A DNA stretch of 33,474 nucleotides, from positions 1 to 33,474 of the forward strand of contig JANYBJ010000112.1 in assembly GCA_025360845.1 (NCBI GenBank), given 5' to 3'. Position 1 is the first letter of the stretch; every line of letters begins with the position of its first letter. The translations under genes and the position numbers were made by a program. Positions 8,041 to 16,129 of the stretch are shown piece after piece. The DNA comes from a bacterium (GTDB lineage Bacteria > Verrucomicrobiota > Kiritimatiellia > RFP12 > UBA1067). The notes beneath the pieces are model-generated. The model made no database searches. It saw only the letters and a program-made list of their open reading frames with translations, and was not told the DNA's origin.

Positions 8041-9291
8041 ATGATGCAAGCCGGTTCTATCGGCCGCCGCGGATTCCTGATCCGTGCCGCCGCGTTTTCA
8101 GCCGCCACGCTGGCCACTCGCGTACGCGCCGACGTAGCCCGTCCGTCGAACACGGTCGCCATGGGGATCGTGGGAATCGGAGGCCGCGGTTCCCAGCTTC
8201 TTCCCGTTTTCATGAACCAGAACGACGTCCGCATTCTCGCCGTCTGCGACGTCGTCAAAGAGCGCCGCGACCGCGCGAAAACGACCGTCGACGCGTACAA
8301 CAAAGACACCGCCTGCACCGCATTCCGCGATTTCCGCGATCTGCTCGCACGCCCCGACATCGACGCGCTCTACATCGCCACCAGCGACCGCTGGCACGCC
8401 CAACTCGCCATCCGCACCATGCAGGCGGGCAAAGACGTCTACTGCGAAAAACCCATTGCCCTCTCCATGCGCGAGGGCGAGGCGGTCTCGGCCGCCGCCA
8501 ACCGTTACCAGCGCGTCTATCAGGGCGGCGTCCAGCGCCGCAATGTCGGCAACTTCGTCACCGCCATGGCCCTCGCCAAGAGCGGACGGCTCGGGCGTCT
8601 CCACACGCTCCATGCCGGCATGGCCGGCATGGGCCAATCCGCCGTCAACCACTATCTCCCCACCGAGGCCACACCCGATCCGGACACCTTGGACTGGGAC
8701 ATGTGGCTCGGCCCGGCACCGTGGCGGCCCTTCAATGTCAAGTACCTTCAAACCTGGCACGGCGAGTATGACTTCCACGGCGACCTCACCGAATGGGGCA
8801 GCCACACCGTCGACCTCTGTCAGCTCACCCTCGGCCGCGAGAACACCGCACCCGTGCGCTATGTGCCGGAGAACGACACGACCTTGAACGCCTTTTATGC
8901 CGACGGCGTCAAGCTCGTCATGCGCCAGCAGGGTTTCCGCAACTCGTGCGCCGTCCGCTTCGAAGGCGACGCGGGCTGGGTCGAGACCGACGACTCCGGC
9001 GAGATTTACGTGTCCTCGCCCACCCTGCTCGAATCGCGCAAGGTCCAGACCGAAGACTGGATGCGCCCGGTCGCCCATCCCGCAGAGTTCATCGCCTGCG
9101 TCAAATCGCGCAAGACGTCCTCCGCGCCGCCGGATTCGCTCCACTTCTCCCACGTCTGCTGCCACGCGGCCACCATTTCCTACCATCTGAAGCGTGAACT
9201 CGCGTTTGACCCTGCGACCCTGACCTTCGCGAAAGACGCGGAGGCCAACCGCCTGATCAACCGCACGTGCCGTGCCCCTTGGCGCATCTGA
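8041..9291 (+). CDS. Tat-exported Gfo/Idh/MocA family oxidoreductase
   Basis: Seen: 416 residues with a Tat-type leader (GRRGFLIRAAAFSAATLATRVRA). A Rossmann fold follows (MGIVGIGGRGSQLL, glycine-rich NAD(P) loop near residue 41), then the family's CEKPIAL motif near 138 and a C-terminal alpha/beta domain with GDLTEWGSHTVDLCQ. In this family the Lys of EKP and the Asp/His of the later motif form the active site. Members oxidise, reduce or epimerise sugars and inositols with tightly bound NAD(P). Tat export fits cofactor loading in the cytoplasm. AGGGGTGA precedes the ATG; a second ATG directly follows, so the start is certain to one codon. First gene of a three-gene operon, 44 bp before the HEAT/FG-GAP gene. 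Substrate unknown. Confidence 0.9.
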   Translation: MMQAGSIGRRGFLIRAAAFSAATLATRVRADVARPSNTVAMGIVGIGGRGSQLLPVFMNQNDVRILAVCDVVKERRDRAKTTVDAYNKDTACTAFRDFRDLLARPDIDALYIATSDRWHAQLAIRTMQAGKDVYCEKPIALSMREGEAVSAAANRYQRVYQGGVQRRNVGNFVTAMALAKSGRLGRLHTLHAGMAGMGQSAVNHYLPTEATPDPDTLDWDMWLGPAPWRPFNVKYLQTWHGEYDFHGDLTEWGSHTVDLCQLTLGRENTAPVRYVPENDTTLNAFYADGVKLVMRQQGFRNSCAVRFEGDAGWVETDDSGEIYVSSPTLLESRKVQTEDWMRPVAHPAEFIACVKSRKTSSAPPDSLHFSHVCCHAATISYHLKRELAFDPATLTFAKDAEANRLINRTCRAPWRI

Positions 9292-9335
9292 GCCGATGCC
9301 ACTCATCTCCCCTTTTAAACACAGAGGTCTTCCCC

Positions 9336-12300
9336 ATGCGCACACATCATTCAAGCGGCCATCGGCAGTCGGCAGTCGGCCAGCTCCGGGTCTCATCCTT
9401 CTTTCTCCTTTTCGCCTCAGCTTCCCTTTTCGCTGACGAGGCCGCACTCATTCAGGCCCTCGTTTCCGGCTCGCCTGCCGAAAAGGACACGGCTCGGCAA
9501 ACCCTCCTTGTCTCCGCGACACCGGCCGCGGTTCCGCAGCTCGCCGCCCTGCTCAAGCGGCGCGAGACCTTCGACAGCGCCTGCTTCCTGCTCGAAGCCT
9601 TGCGCCACCCGGAGGCCGACGCCGCCTTGCGCGCGGCACTCGCCACCGCGACCGGACGCGAACAGGCCGGACTGCTCGACACCCTGGCGCGCCGCGCGGA
9701 CGCCGCCGCCGAGGCTCAGGCCGTCGCGTTGATCGCGCAGCCCGAACCGGTCCACTCGGCGGCCCTGCACTACCTCGGGCACACCGCCACACCCGCCGCG
9801 CTCACGGCCCTCGCCGCGGCTCCGGCAGACGCCGCCAGCGCCGACGCCCTGCTCGCCGCCGCCGAGACGCTGCTCGCCCGCAAAGATGACAAACAGGCCG
9901 TCGCCCTCTACACACGCCTCTACCGCTCCGAACGGCCCGCCAACATCCGCCTGGCCGCGTTCACGGGGCTGGTCCGCGCCGACACCGGCAACACCACCTT
10001 GCTGTTGACCGAAGGCCTCAGCCAAGCCTCGCCGGAATGGCGCGGCACCGCCGCCCGCCTGGCCGCGCAGCTCCCTGAAAAAGTCCTCGCCAAGCAAGGC
10101 TCCAAGCTGATGAAGGCCCTGCCGGCAGAAGGCCGCCTCGCCTTGACCAGCGCGCTCGTCGCGTCCAAAAACACCGCCGCCGCGCCCTTGCTGCGCGCCG
10201 CGCTGGAGAACGAGGCCGACAGCCCCGCACGCCTGATCGCCGCCGCAGGCATCGGCGCCGTCGGCTCCGCCGAAGACGCGCCCGCCCTGATCGACCTGCT
10301 CGGCCACGCCGACGCCGCGCTCGCCGACGCCGCACGCATGAGCCTCATCAAACTCGCCGACCCAAAAACCGACGCCTGCCTGGTCCGCGCGCTCGGCAAG
10401 CGCGACGGCAACGCGCACGCCCGCACCCTGCTGATCGGCGTCGTCACCTTCCGCAAAACGCCGGAGGCTGCCCCGCACCTCGTCAAGGACCTCGCCGATA
10501 AAGATCCCGCCGTCCGCACCGCCGCGTTCCAGGCGCTCACCGAACTCGCGGGCGAGAAACAGCTCGCGCCCCTCTTCTCCGCCGTGGCTAAAGCTTCGGA
10601 CGCGAAAGAGAAGCGCGCCGCCGAAAAAGCGCTCTCCGCCCTCTCGCGCCAGTACCCCGAAGCCGCAACCGCCGCGATCAAGCCCCTCCTCGCCTCCGCT
10701 GATCCCGAAACGCGCCGCGCCTTGCTTCTGGCTCTCGGCGTCGCTGGCGTTCCCGCCGGCCTGCCCCTCGTGCAGGCCTCGCTCAAGGACACAAGCCCCG
10801 ACGTGGCCGGCGACGCCCTGCGCGTCCTCGCCGATTGGAAAGAGCTGCCCGCCGCACCCGCGCTTCTCGAACAGGCCAAGGCCCATCCGAACAACAGCCT
10901 CCGCATTCTCGCTTTGCGCGGTTACATCCGCCTGATCAGCAAGGAGCCGGACCAGGCCGCACGCGCCGCCATGCTGAAGCAGGCCGGGACGCTCGTCACC
11001 CGCAAAGAGGAAACGCTTCTGCTGATCGCCGCGTGGCGCACGGTCCCCACTCCGGAAGCCGTCGCCACACTCATGCGGTATCTCTCCGACGACGCGCTGA
11101 AAGGCGACGCGTTGAAGTCGCTCCGCGTCCTCGCCCTGAAAACACCCGTCGATCTGCCCGACAAAGCCCCCGGCTCGCTGCTGACACCCCTCACCTTCGT
11201 CCCGCACCGCTTGGGGACCTTCCGCTCGGAAGCCTGCGGCGTCGCCGACTTCAACGGCGACGGCAAGCTCGACATCGTGGCAGGTAACTTCCTCTACCTC
11301 GCGCCCGACTGGAAACCCGTCAAGATCCGCAGCATCGACGGTTCGGTCGGCGAGGACGGCAAAGGCTATTACGACGACTTCATGAACCTCGTCCTCGACG
11401 TGAACCAGGACGGGAGGCCCGACATCGTCGCCGGCGGCTGGTTCTCGCAGACCTCGTTCTGGTTCGAGAACTCCCCCGCCACGGACCGCGACTGGCCCGT
11501 GCATGTCATAGACAAACTGGGCAACCACGAGACCGGCACACTCGAGGACATCGACGGCGACGGCAAGGCGCTGGAGTTCCTGCCGCAATCGCAGAAGACG
11601 GTTTGGTATGAAGTCGGCAAAGACACCAACGGGGCACCCGCCCTTGTGCGTCACCTCGTGTCAGACAAGAGCAATCAGCTCGGTGCGGGCGCGGGCGACA
11701 TCAACGGCGACGGCCGCCCCGACATCGTCCGTCCCGATGTCTGGTTCGAGGCTCCAAAAGATCCCCGCAACGGCACCTGGATCGAGCATCCCATCGCCCT
11801 CGGCGACAAGGACGGCAAGGTGGACCACACCTCCAACATCATCGTCTTCGACGTGAACAAGGACGGCCTTAACGACATCATCGTGAGTTCAGCCCACAAG
11901 TACGGCATTTTCTGGTACGAGCAGCAGCGCGGAGCGGACGGCGCCATCACCTGGAAGCAGCACACCATCGACGACACTTGGTCGCAGGCCCATTACCTCG
12001 CCTTCGCCGATATCGACAACGACGGCAACAAGGAAATCATCACCGGCAAACGTTATATGGCCCACAACGGCGGCGACCCCGACGAATTCGGCAAACAATG
12101 CATCTTCTATTACCGTTTCACCCCCGGTCCGAACCCCATCTTCCGCAAGCACGTCATCTCCTATGACGAAGGCGTCGGCGCAAGCCTCAACATCGTGGCG
12201 GTGGACATCGACGGCGACGGCGACCTCGACCTTGTCACCACAGGCAAATGGGGCGGTCCCATACTTTGGGAGAACCGCATGACCGACCCGGTCTCCGACG

Positions 12301-12791
12301 AAGAGCGGCTCGCCGGCCTGAACATGAAGCCCGCCCTCACCGAGCCGGTGCGCGGCGACAACCTCGCGCTCGCCACACGCGGCGCGAAAGCCCTTGCGGA
12401 CAGTGAGCTTCCCGGATCAGAAGGCTGTACGGCAAAGCTCATCGACGGCGCCATCAGCACCTCCGACTTCGAAAAAACCCGCTGGCATTCCGCACTGACC
12501 CCCATGCCGCACTGTGCCGAAGTGAAGTTGGCCAAGCTCGCCAAGGTGAACCATGTGATCGCCCGTTTCGCCGACCCTTCCGGTTATGCCGCGAAATTCG
12601 ACGTTCAGGTGAAGGTCGGCGACGCCTACAAGACCGTCTTCACGTGTGACAACAACCGCGAGCCGAAGACCGCCCAGGCGGCCTTCGACGCGGTGGAGAC
12701 CGACACCGTGCGCTTCGTTATCCGCGAGAGCGCCAGTCCCGTCTATCCCAACGCCGCCCAGCTCTGCGAACTCGAGGTCTACGCGCAATAA
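9336..12791 (+). CDS. Secreted HEAT-repeat / FG-GAP (VCBS) / discoidin-domain protein
   Basis: Seen: 1151 residues; AGAGG at 9323-9327 supports the ATG at 9336. A weak signal peptide (hydrophobic SSFFLLFASASLFA, residues about 20-33) leads into Ala/Leu-rich HEAT-like helical repeats to about 620. Seven calcium-binding FG-GAP motifs follow at roughly 50-residue steps, from about 635 to 957 (for example DFNGDGKLDIV, DVNQDGRPDIV, DIDGDGDLDLV), forming a probable beta-propeller. The last 140 residues look like an F5/8 type C (discoidin) sugar-binding domain. No catalytic motif is seen. Inference: a large extracellular scaffold or carbohydrate-binding protein working with its operon neighbours. 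The DNA is extremely GC-rich, which creates long spurious frames on the other strand. Confidence 0.85.
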   Translation: MRTHHSSGHRQSAVGQLRVSSFFLLFASASLFADEAALIQALVSGSPAEKDTARQTLLVSATPAAVPQLAALLKRRETFDSACFLLEALRHPEADAALRAALATATGREQAGLLDTLARRADAAAEAQAVALIAQPEPVHSAALHYLGHTATPAALTALAAAPADAASADALLAAAETLLARKDDKQAVALYTRLYRSERPANIRLAAFTGLVRADTGNTTLLLTEGLSQASPEWRGTAARLAAQLPEKVLAKQGSKLMKALPAEGRLALTSALVASKNTAAAPLLRAALENEADSPARLIAAAGIGAVGSAEDAPALIDLLGHADAALADAARMSLIKLADPKTDACLVRALGKRDGNAHARTLLIGVVTFRKTPEAAPHLVKDLADKDPAVRTAAFQALTELAGEKQLAPLFSAVAKASDAKEKRAAEKALSALSRQYPEAATAAIKPLLASADPETRRALLLALGVAGVPAGLPLVQASLKDTSPDVAGDALRVLADWKELPAAPALLEQAKAHPNNSLRILALRGYIRLISKEPDQAARAAMLKQAGTLVTRKEETLLLIAAWRTVPTPEAVATLMRYLSDDALKGDALKSLRVLALKTPVDLPDKAPGSLLTPLTFVPHRLGTFRSEACGVADFNGDGKLDIVAGNFLYLAPDWKPVKIRSIDGSVGEDGKGYYDDFMNLVLDVNQDGRPDIVAGGWFSQTSFWFENSPATDRDWPVHVIDKLGNHETGTLEDIDGDGKALEFLPQSQKTVWYEVGKDTNGAPALVRHLVSDKSNQLGAGAGDINGDGRPDIVRPDVWFEAPKDPRNGTWIEHPIALGDKDGKVDHTSNIIVFDVNKDGLNDIIVSSAHKYGIFWYEQQRGADGAITWKQHTIDDTWSQAHYLAFADIDNDGNKEIITGKRYMAHNGGDPDEFGKQCIFYYRFTPGPNPIFRKHVISYDEGVGASLNIVAVDIDGDGDLDLVTTGKWGGPILWENRMTDPVSDEERLAGLNMKPALTEPVRGDNLALATRGAKALADSELPGSEGCTAKLIDGAISTSDFEKTRWHSALTPMPHCAEVKLAKLAKVNHVIARFADPSGYAAKFDVQVKVGDAYKTVFTCDNNREPKTAQAAFDAVETDTVRFVIRESASPVYPNAAQLCELEVYAQ

Positions 12792-12810
12792 TTCCAGCAG
12801 GAGGACACCT

Positions 12811-13776
12811 ATGAGCATCCCGCAGACACATAGCAACTTGCCCTGTCTGATGCTCGTGTTGTGTGCGGCAGCGGGCCTTGCAGGCGATGTTCAGGTGTCA
12901 GGCCCCGTAGCGCTGCCGGAGTCCAATGAGGGCATCGCGGCGAAGTATCCGGGCGATCAGGACATCGACAGGGACCCTTCTGTCCTTTTTCATGACGACT
13001 TTGAATCGGGGACCCCGCAGCAGAAATGGGACAACGTGTTCCATGCTGATAACATTCGGATCGTTGACGGGCGCGCGAATGTGCATGGCGGAAAAAAGGC
13101 GCTGGAATTCACCGTGCCGAAGCAGGAGGCCGAAGTCAGCAATTCCCTCGTAAAGCACTTGAAAGCCGGCCATGATGTCATCTTCATTCGTTACTACTCG
13201 AAGTTCGGGAAAGGTTTCGACCAGCTCGGATCGAGTCATAACGGCGCGGTTCTTTCCGCCCTTTCACCCGGTCTGCCCTTTGCCACACCCGGCATTCTGG
13301 CCGATGGAAAAAACAAGTTCATCGCGAGCTTCGAGGACTGGCGGGATGACGCGGCGACACCCTCGCCGGGCGAGTTGAATGTCTATTGCTACCATCCCGA
13401 ACAGCGCTCCGACTACGGCGATCACTTCTTCCCGTCGGGCAAGGTCCTGCCCTTCTCGTACAAGCCCGGCGCCTTCGGAGAGCACTTCACGGCCCGGCCC
13501 GACATCATGCCCGAACTCGACCGTTGGCACTGCTTCGAATTCATGCTCAAGGCGAACACGCCAGGCCAGCGCGACGGCCGAATCGCCGGTTGGTTGGACG
13601 GCAGACTGGTTGCGGACTTCGGCAACCTCCGGCTCCGGGACACCGACGCGCTCAAGATCAACTATGCGCAGGTGGATCTGCACATCAAGAGCAACACCAT
13701 CCGCGAGAACAAGAAGTGGTATGACGATGTGGTTGTGGCCACGTCCTACATCGGTCCCTTCGTCGAACCGAAATAG
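12811..13776 (+). CDS. Secreted polysaccharide-lyase-like (concanavalin-fold) protein
   Basis: Seen: 321 residues; GGAG 20 bp after the previous stop fixes the ATG at 12811. A signal peptide ends near GLAG (about 25). A jelly-roll-like chain follows, with HDDFESG, IFIRYYSKFGKGFDQ, FEFMLKANTPGQRDGRIAGWLDG and a final WYDDVVVATSYIGP. The pattern 'KANTPGQ-DG----W-DG' followed by 'DDVVVA--YIGP' is typical of polysaccharide-lyase-14/20-like and LamG-like proteins. Catalytic residues cannot be assigned by eye. Inference: binds or cleaves a polysaccharide handled by this operon. Convergent with the methyltransferase gene, 11 bp apart, with no obvious terminator between them. Confidence 0.7.
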   Translation: MSIPQTHSNLPCLMLVLCAAAGLAGDVQVSGPVALPESNEGIAAKYPGDQDIDRDPSVLFHDDFESGTPQQKWDNVFHADNIRIVDGRANVHGGKKALEFTVPKQEAEVSNSLVKHLKAGHDVIFIRYYSKFGKGFDQLGSSHNGAVLSALSPGLPFATPGILADGKNKFIASFEDWRDDAATPSPGELNVYCYHPEQRSDYGDHFFPSGKVLPFSYKPGAFGEHFTARPDIMPELDRWHCFEFMLKANTPGQRDGRIAGWLDGRLVADFGNLRLRDTDALKINYAQVDLHIKSNTIRENKKWYDDVVVATSYIGPFVEPK

Positions 13777-13787
13777 GACGGTCGCGT

Positions 13788-14990
13788 TTAATAGCGCGAG
13801 AGGTATTTGTTCATCAGCCGCGCCATGCGCGTTTCGAACCACGGCGTCACTTTCCAGAAATCGCGGAGTTCGAGGTATTCGCTGATCGCCGGCGCCTGCC
13901 CCGGCTTGACACAGAACTCGGCCTTCAGCATGACGTTGCGTGCCGTAGCCTCGGCGGAAACGAACTCCATCACGTTCACGCGGAACCCCAGCACCCGCAG
14001 GATCTGCGCCCGGAACGTGTCGGTCAGCAAGTCCGCCAGCCGTTCGCGCAGGATGCCGTGCCGCATGATCGCCTGCATCGGTCCGCCCTCTTTCAGCGTC
14101 TTGTGCAGCTCGTGCTGGCAGCACGGCACGCAGAGCAGATAGCGGCACTTCCACTCGATGCCCCGGGCCAGCGCCTCGTCCGTGGCCGTGTCGCACGCGT
14201 GCAGGCTCAGCATGATGTCGGGCTCGAAACCCGGCTCGCTGGTCGCGATGTCGCCTTCGATGAAAGTCACCTGATTGGACACGTCCAGATTCTGCGCCAT
14301 GTTGCGCGCCTTGGCGATCACTTCGGGCTTGAGGTCGATGCCGCACACGCGCACCTCAAACTCGCGGGCATAGGTCAGATAGAAATAGACCGCGAAGGTC
14401 AGATAGGCGCTTCCGCACCCGCAGTCCACGATGTTCAAGGTCTTCTCGGGCTTCTCGGCAACGACAGAGTCGATGACCTTCAGAAACTCGTTCACCTGAT
14501 CGTACTTGCCGCGCATGGAGGCTTTGATCCGCCCGTCCGCGTCAGCGATGTCGATCGCCTTCAACAACGCGACGGAATCGAACGAGGTCAGCGGCTGGCG
14601 CTTGACGCGGTCGTGTCCGGGCTGTTCGTCCACCGCACGCTCCATCTTCGCGCTGCGCGATTCGAGCGCTTTGCCCTTTTTGGTGACCCGCACATGCAGA
14701 TCGCCCGTCGCGGTCATCAGGTGCAGCTCGCGCGGCCCGGTCTGCTCCAGCATGTCCTCCAGCCCTCTCTTCGCCGCCTCCAAGTCGAAATTCTTGACCG
14801 TGGTCTGTCCCTCCTCGGTCATCTCGCCTTGAAACCGCTTTTCACCCCTAATCACCACCGGCCGCAAACCGACACGGAACGTGCCGCCTCCCCGCCGCAC
14901 GACTTGCGTCACTTTCATAAAACCGGCATCCTCGAAGACCCGTTTGCGAATCTCTTCAGCCGTTTCAACCGACAAATCCGTACGCGACAT
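13788..14990 (-). CDS. SAM-dependent methyltransferase, Methyltransf_32 (RRNAD1/METTL25-like)
   Basis: Seen: 400 residues. The open frame goes further upstream, but GAGGA 6-7 nt before the ATG at 14990 decides the start. The first 120 residues are an uncharacterised alpha/beta part. Next come KYDQVNEFLKVID and a Rossmann methyltransferase core: NIVDCGCGSAYLTFAVY (motif I, about residue 200), VCGIDLKPEVIAKA, and a late LSLHACDTATDEAL plus CVPCCQHEL. The 'GCG-AYLTFA' and 'CDTATD' blocks are the signature of PF13679, a family whose target is unclear and probably RNA or protein. Monocistronic, with a possibly structured leader. No sign of transfer. The class is secure and the substrate unknown. 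Confidence 0.85.
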   Translation of the reverse strand: MSRTDLSVETAEEIRKRVFEDAGFMKVTQVVRRGGGTFRVGLRPVVIRGEKRFQGEMTEEGQTTVKNFDLEAAKRGLEDMLEQTGPRELHLMTATGDLHVRVTKKGKALESRSAKMERAVDEQPGHDRVKRQPLTSFDSVALLKAIDIADADGRIKASMRGKYDQVNEFLKVIDSVVAEKPEKTLNIVDCGCGSAYLTFAVYFYLTYAREFEVRVCGIDLKPEVIAKARNMAQNLDVSNQVTFIEGDIATSEPGFEPDIMLSLHACDTATDEALARGIEWKCRYLLCVPCCQHELHKTLKEGGPMQAIMRHGILRERLADLLTDTFRAQILRVLGFRVNVMEFVSAEATARNVMLKAEFCVKPGQAPAISEYLELRDFWKVTPWFETRMARLMNKYLSRY

Positions 14991-15190
14991 TTTGTTCCTC
15001 TTCTGACGCAGATGCGTCACCATTAACGGCTAGCCTCATAGCCGGGGGGAGTCACACTGCCCCCTGTAAGCCGAACCCGGGAACCGACAACTCATGAAAA
15101 CCCGTAGACAGGGGAGAGCATAACAGTGTTGAACGGCAAAGTCCACGCGACATGAGGACGCTCAGCCATTCTCAACAGTCTCAATAACAT
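14991..15190 (-). other. Leader and spacer upstream of the methyltransferase; small hairpins
   Basis: No gene. On the minus strand there is a compact hairpin at about 15042-15062 (GGGGG, one bulged C, then AGT pairing with ACTCCCCC over a 3-nt loop) and a weaker GGCTA/TAGCC hairpin next to it at about 15028-15043. Both would lie in the 5' leader of the methyltransferase mRNA. They match no riboswitch I know, and no T tract follows, so they are not clear terminators for the nuclease gene upstream. Confidence 0.25.
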
Positions 15191-16075
15191 TTACTTTTTC
15201 TGTTTGGTCTTGCGCTTCGTCTTTGGCTTAACTGAAGTACGCCGGCGCGAGGTGTCTATTACCGAGGTGTCCAAATAGACTGTCCCTCGACGCAACTTGG
15301 CCGTTCCTCCCGGCGTTGTGATGTAGGTCTCGGTACGTTGGCTTCCAGTTGTTTTATTGACCTTGCTCCTTTGATGTTTCCAGTCTGCTCCCGGCTGGCC
15401 ATGTCCAGTAAGGTCGGCAAACATAATCTGGATAAATCTGATGTCGCCTGACTTCTCGTCGAGACTAAAGCACGCGATGACATGCCATCCTGAGTGACCG
15501 TTATGACTTTCCCCACCCTTGTTTGCATTGACAGTGGACTTCACCTCTAAACCTGTCTCGGGGTGCGTCTCTTTACAGATCAAATCCGGATAACGCTGAT
15601 CATGATTGTGGCGGTAAGGTGTCAACCGTGAAAACGAGTCACACAGGATGTTGGACACGATACCGCTGAAGTTGTTGCGTTGGATATACGCTGACAACGG
15701 TCGCCCCGACACTTTTCTCAGCGTTTCGTTAATGAGCCGTATGACCTTGTGCGTCGCGTTCAAAGCTGCTGCGAGGTGTTCTAACGTCAGGCTAGGCGGT
15801 AAGGCCGCGGAGTTGCAGAAGTAACCTGGACTTACAACTGGAATTGCAACTCTCTCTGAAAACGCCAGTTGAATGAGCGTCGGAATATCCGTGCCGAGAG
15901 CCTTCGCTAATGTTTCTAAGACGCCGACCGTAAAATTCTCTTTACCATTTTCAACGGCGGATAGATACTGATACGTAATTCCAGCCTTTTCAGCGATTTT
16001 CTCCTGTGAGAGTCCCGCTGACTCACGCAAGGCGCGGAATGTGCGACCGATCAAGGCGTTTGCTTGTGTTGGCAT
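15191..16075 (-). CDS. HTH regulator - restriction endonuclease fusion (PD-(D/E)XK type)
   Basis: Seen: 294 residues. Residues about 8-70 form an XRE/Cro-type HTH (ALRESAGLSQEKIAEKAGITYQYLSAVENGKENFTVGVLETLAKAL), like restriction controller (C) proteins. The rest contains a PD-(D/E)XK nuclease signature, P163-D164 followed by E177-V-K179, then basic and aromatic segments and a Lys/Arg-rich tail. It lies head to head with a DNA methyltransferase. Family knowledge: natural C-protein/endonuclease fusions exist, in which one chain cuts DNA and regulates its own operon. Inference: the HTH binds the shared palindrome. G+C is visibly lower than in flanking genes, fitting transfer. A non-nuclease regulator is less likely given the PD...EVK motif. 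Recognition site unknown. There is no strong ribosome site before the ATG. Confidence 0.83.
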   Translation of the reverse strand: MPTQANALIGRTFRALRESAGLSQEKIAEKAGITYQYLSAVENGKENFTVGVLETLAKALGTDIPTLIQLAFSERVAIPVVSPGYFCNSAALPPSLTLEHLAAALNATHKVIRLINETLRKVSGRPLSAYIQRNNFSGIVSNILCDSFSRLTPYRHNHDQRYPDLICKETHPETGLEVKSTVNANKGGESHNGHSGWHVIACFSLDEKSGDIRFIQIMFADLTGHGQPGADWKHQRSKVNKTTGSQRTETYITTPGGTAKLRRGTVYLDTSVIDTSRRRTSVKPKTKRKTKQKK

Positions 16076-16092
16076 GTGAAAGAATGTAGCAC

Positions 16093-16122
16093 TTGACGCC
16101 TTAACCGTCTTTCAACTATAGT
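16093..16122 (+). promoter_or_regulatory. Sigma70-type promoter of the DNA methyltransferase, leaderless
   Basis: TTGACG (16093-16098) and TATAGT (16117-16122) with an 18-bp spacer. Both boxes are close to consensus. Transcription would begin about 7 nt after the -10 box, at 16129-16130, which is the ATG itself. No Shine-Dalgarno lies between, so the message is probably leaderless. Confidence 0.65.
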
Positions 16123-16126
16123 TGAA
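16111..16126. promoter_or_regulatory. Perfect 16-bp palindrome: probable operator of the R-M system
   Basis: TTCAACTATAGTTGAA reads the same on both strands. It covers the methyltransferase -10 box and ends 3 bp before its ATG. On the other strand its right arm runs into TTGAAA, a possible -35 box for the nuclease gene. Such a site suits dimer binding by an HTH of the C-protein type: occupancy would block the methyltransferase promoter and could activate or repress the nuclease promoter. Confidence 0.7.
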
Positions 16127-16129
16127 CAA

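Noticed and set aside
8098-11654. Two long minus-strand frames (449 and 745 codons) over the Gfo/Idh and HEAT/FG-GAP genes
   Set aside because: They are Gly/Arg/Ala-rich antisense readings produced by very high G+C; the plus strand carries recognisable domains, ribosome sites and an operon layout.
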